5,930 bases of DNA from Phycisphaerales bacterium (lineage in GTDB: Bacteria; Planctomycetota; Phycisphaerae; Phycisphaerales; SM1A02). The stretch is taken from the NCBI GenBank assembly GCA_007135295.1, contig SLJD01000424.1, positions 1 to 5,930 of the forward strand. The letters are read 5' to 3'. A program made the position numbers and the translations under genes. Below the pieces are notes generated by a model, which was not told where the DNA came from, searched no databases, and saw only the letters and a program-made list of their open reading frames with translations. Shown here one piece after another: positions 5,536 to 5,930 of the stretch (the stretch's first letter is position 1; every line of letters starts with the position of its first letter).

Positions 5536-5558
5536 GCTGGTTTCGACCGTGAACCAGC
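5536..5558. repeat. Inverted repeat over the -35 area of the DUF1444 promoter
   Basis: GCTGGTT (5536-5542) and AACCAGC (5552-5558) are perfect 7-bp arms with a 9-nt spacer. The near arm begins 15 nt upstream of the TATAAT box. This geometry suits a dimeric regulator. It lies in the 204-nt divergent gap, so it could also affect kdsA. Confidence 0.5.
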
Positions 5559-5674
5559 GTCGGACACCCGGTGGGGCGGTCGGCCGACTTTCTATCGGCT
5601 TGTGGGGGTGGCTTTCTTTGCCTCCATTCAGCGAATCGGGAGAACCGTTGCACACTTTTGGATACGCTGGTGTC

Positions 5675-5930
5675 ATGATACGACGCGCGACCATCGCCGG
5701 ATTCGAGGTCGGAACAGCTCGCCCCATGCTGGTCATCGCCGGCCCGTGCCTGCTCGAATCACCTGAAACAAATGATGAGATTGCCTCACATCTGGTCGCT
5801 GTCTGCCGTCGTCTCGAGCTGCCGCTCATCTTCAAGGCAAGCTTTGATAAGGCCAACCGCTCGAGTATTTTTTCACCGCGCGGCCCCGGACTGGATGAGG
5901 GGTTGACGGAACTTGCTCGACTCCGGAAAT
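5675..5930 (+). CDS. kdsA: 3-deoxy-8-phosphooctulonate synthase KdsA, N-terminal part (cut by window edge)
   Basis: KdsA condenses phosphoenolpyruvate with arabinose 5-phosphate to give Kdo-8-phosphate, the precursor of the Kdo sugar in lipopolysaccharide. The first 85 of about 270-285 residues are present. Seen directly: MLVIAGPCLLES (18-29), then LPLIFKASFDKANRSS (51-66), the signature substrate-binding segment, then RGPGLDEGL (71-79). Cys25 in AGPCLLES sits where metal-dependent KdsA enzymes have their metal ligand (Cys11 in Aquifex) and where the metal-free E. coli enzyme has Asn26, so this should be a metal-dependent form. The ATG at 5675 leaves a normal short N-terminus; there is no strong Shine-Dalgarno and no clear promoter. 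It is divergent from the DUF1444 gene. Its presence implies a Gram-negative outer membrane with Kdo. Confidence 0.95.
   Translation, partial: MIRRATIAGFEVGTARPMLVIAGPCLLESPETNDEIASHLVAVCRRLELPLIFKASFDKANRSSIFSPRGPGLDEGLTELARLRK

Noticed and set aside
5476..5856. Minus-strand frame of 126 codons across the kdsA start
   Set aside because: It runs antisense through conserved KdsA codons and matches nothing.

Overview
The window looks like a stretch of a Planctomycetota chromosome, most likely from the Phycisphaerae side of that phylum. Three things support this. The L28 ribosomal protein carries the long loop I know from chlamydial L28. The short basic protein at 2533-2733 matches a small family that I associate with Planctomycetes, Verrucomicrobia and Chlamydiae. 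The genome is GC-rich but encodes Kdo synthesis (kdsA), so it has a Gram-negative type envelope. The class-level placement is inference; I ran no search.

Layout: most genes lie on the minus strand. From right to left along that strand they are a DUF1444 protein (4679-5470), acpS (3642-4025), a membrane-anchored SPOR-like protein (2790-3518), the small basic protein (2533-2733), a class I aminotransferase (1210-2361), rpmB (728-1000), and the first 47 codons of dnaG, which run off the left edge (1-141). Two plus-strand genes are inserted: a MoaB-type molybdenum cofactor protein (4104-4649), divergent from acpS and convergent with the DUF1444 gene, and the start of kdsA (5675-5930), divergent from the DUF1444 gene and cut by the right edge.

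Transcription: two good intrinsic terminators on the minus strand split the row of genes. One (2456-2488) ends the SPOR/small basic protein unit. The other (631-658) ends the rpmB unit. rpmB has its own promoter (5 of 6 matches in each hexamer) with a leader of about 120 nt. The DUF1444 gene has a perfect TATAAT box and a clear Shine-Dalgarno, with a 7-bp inverted repeat where its -35 box should be. The 586-nt stretch between rpmB and dnaG holds the terminator and no gene I can defend.

Most genes here are housekeeping: replication priming, translation, carrier-protein activation, cofactor synthesis, Kdo synthesis and probably peptidoglycan binding. They do not form one pathway. I see no mobile element, CRISPR array, tRNA, rRNA or defence system, and I do not think the window contains a new multi-gene system. 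The points most worth a second look are a shared TGGGGCGG motif in three leader regions, the possible operator at the DUF1444 promoter, the lineage-specific L28 and small basic protein, and the metal-type active site in KdsA.
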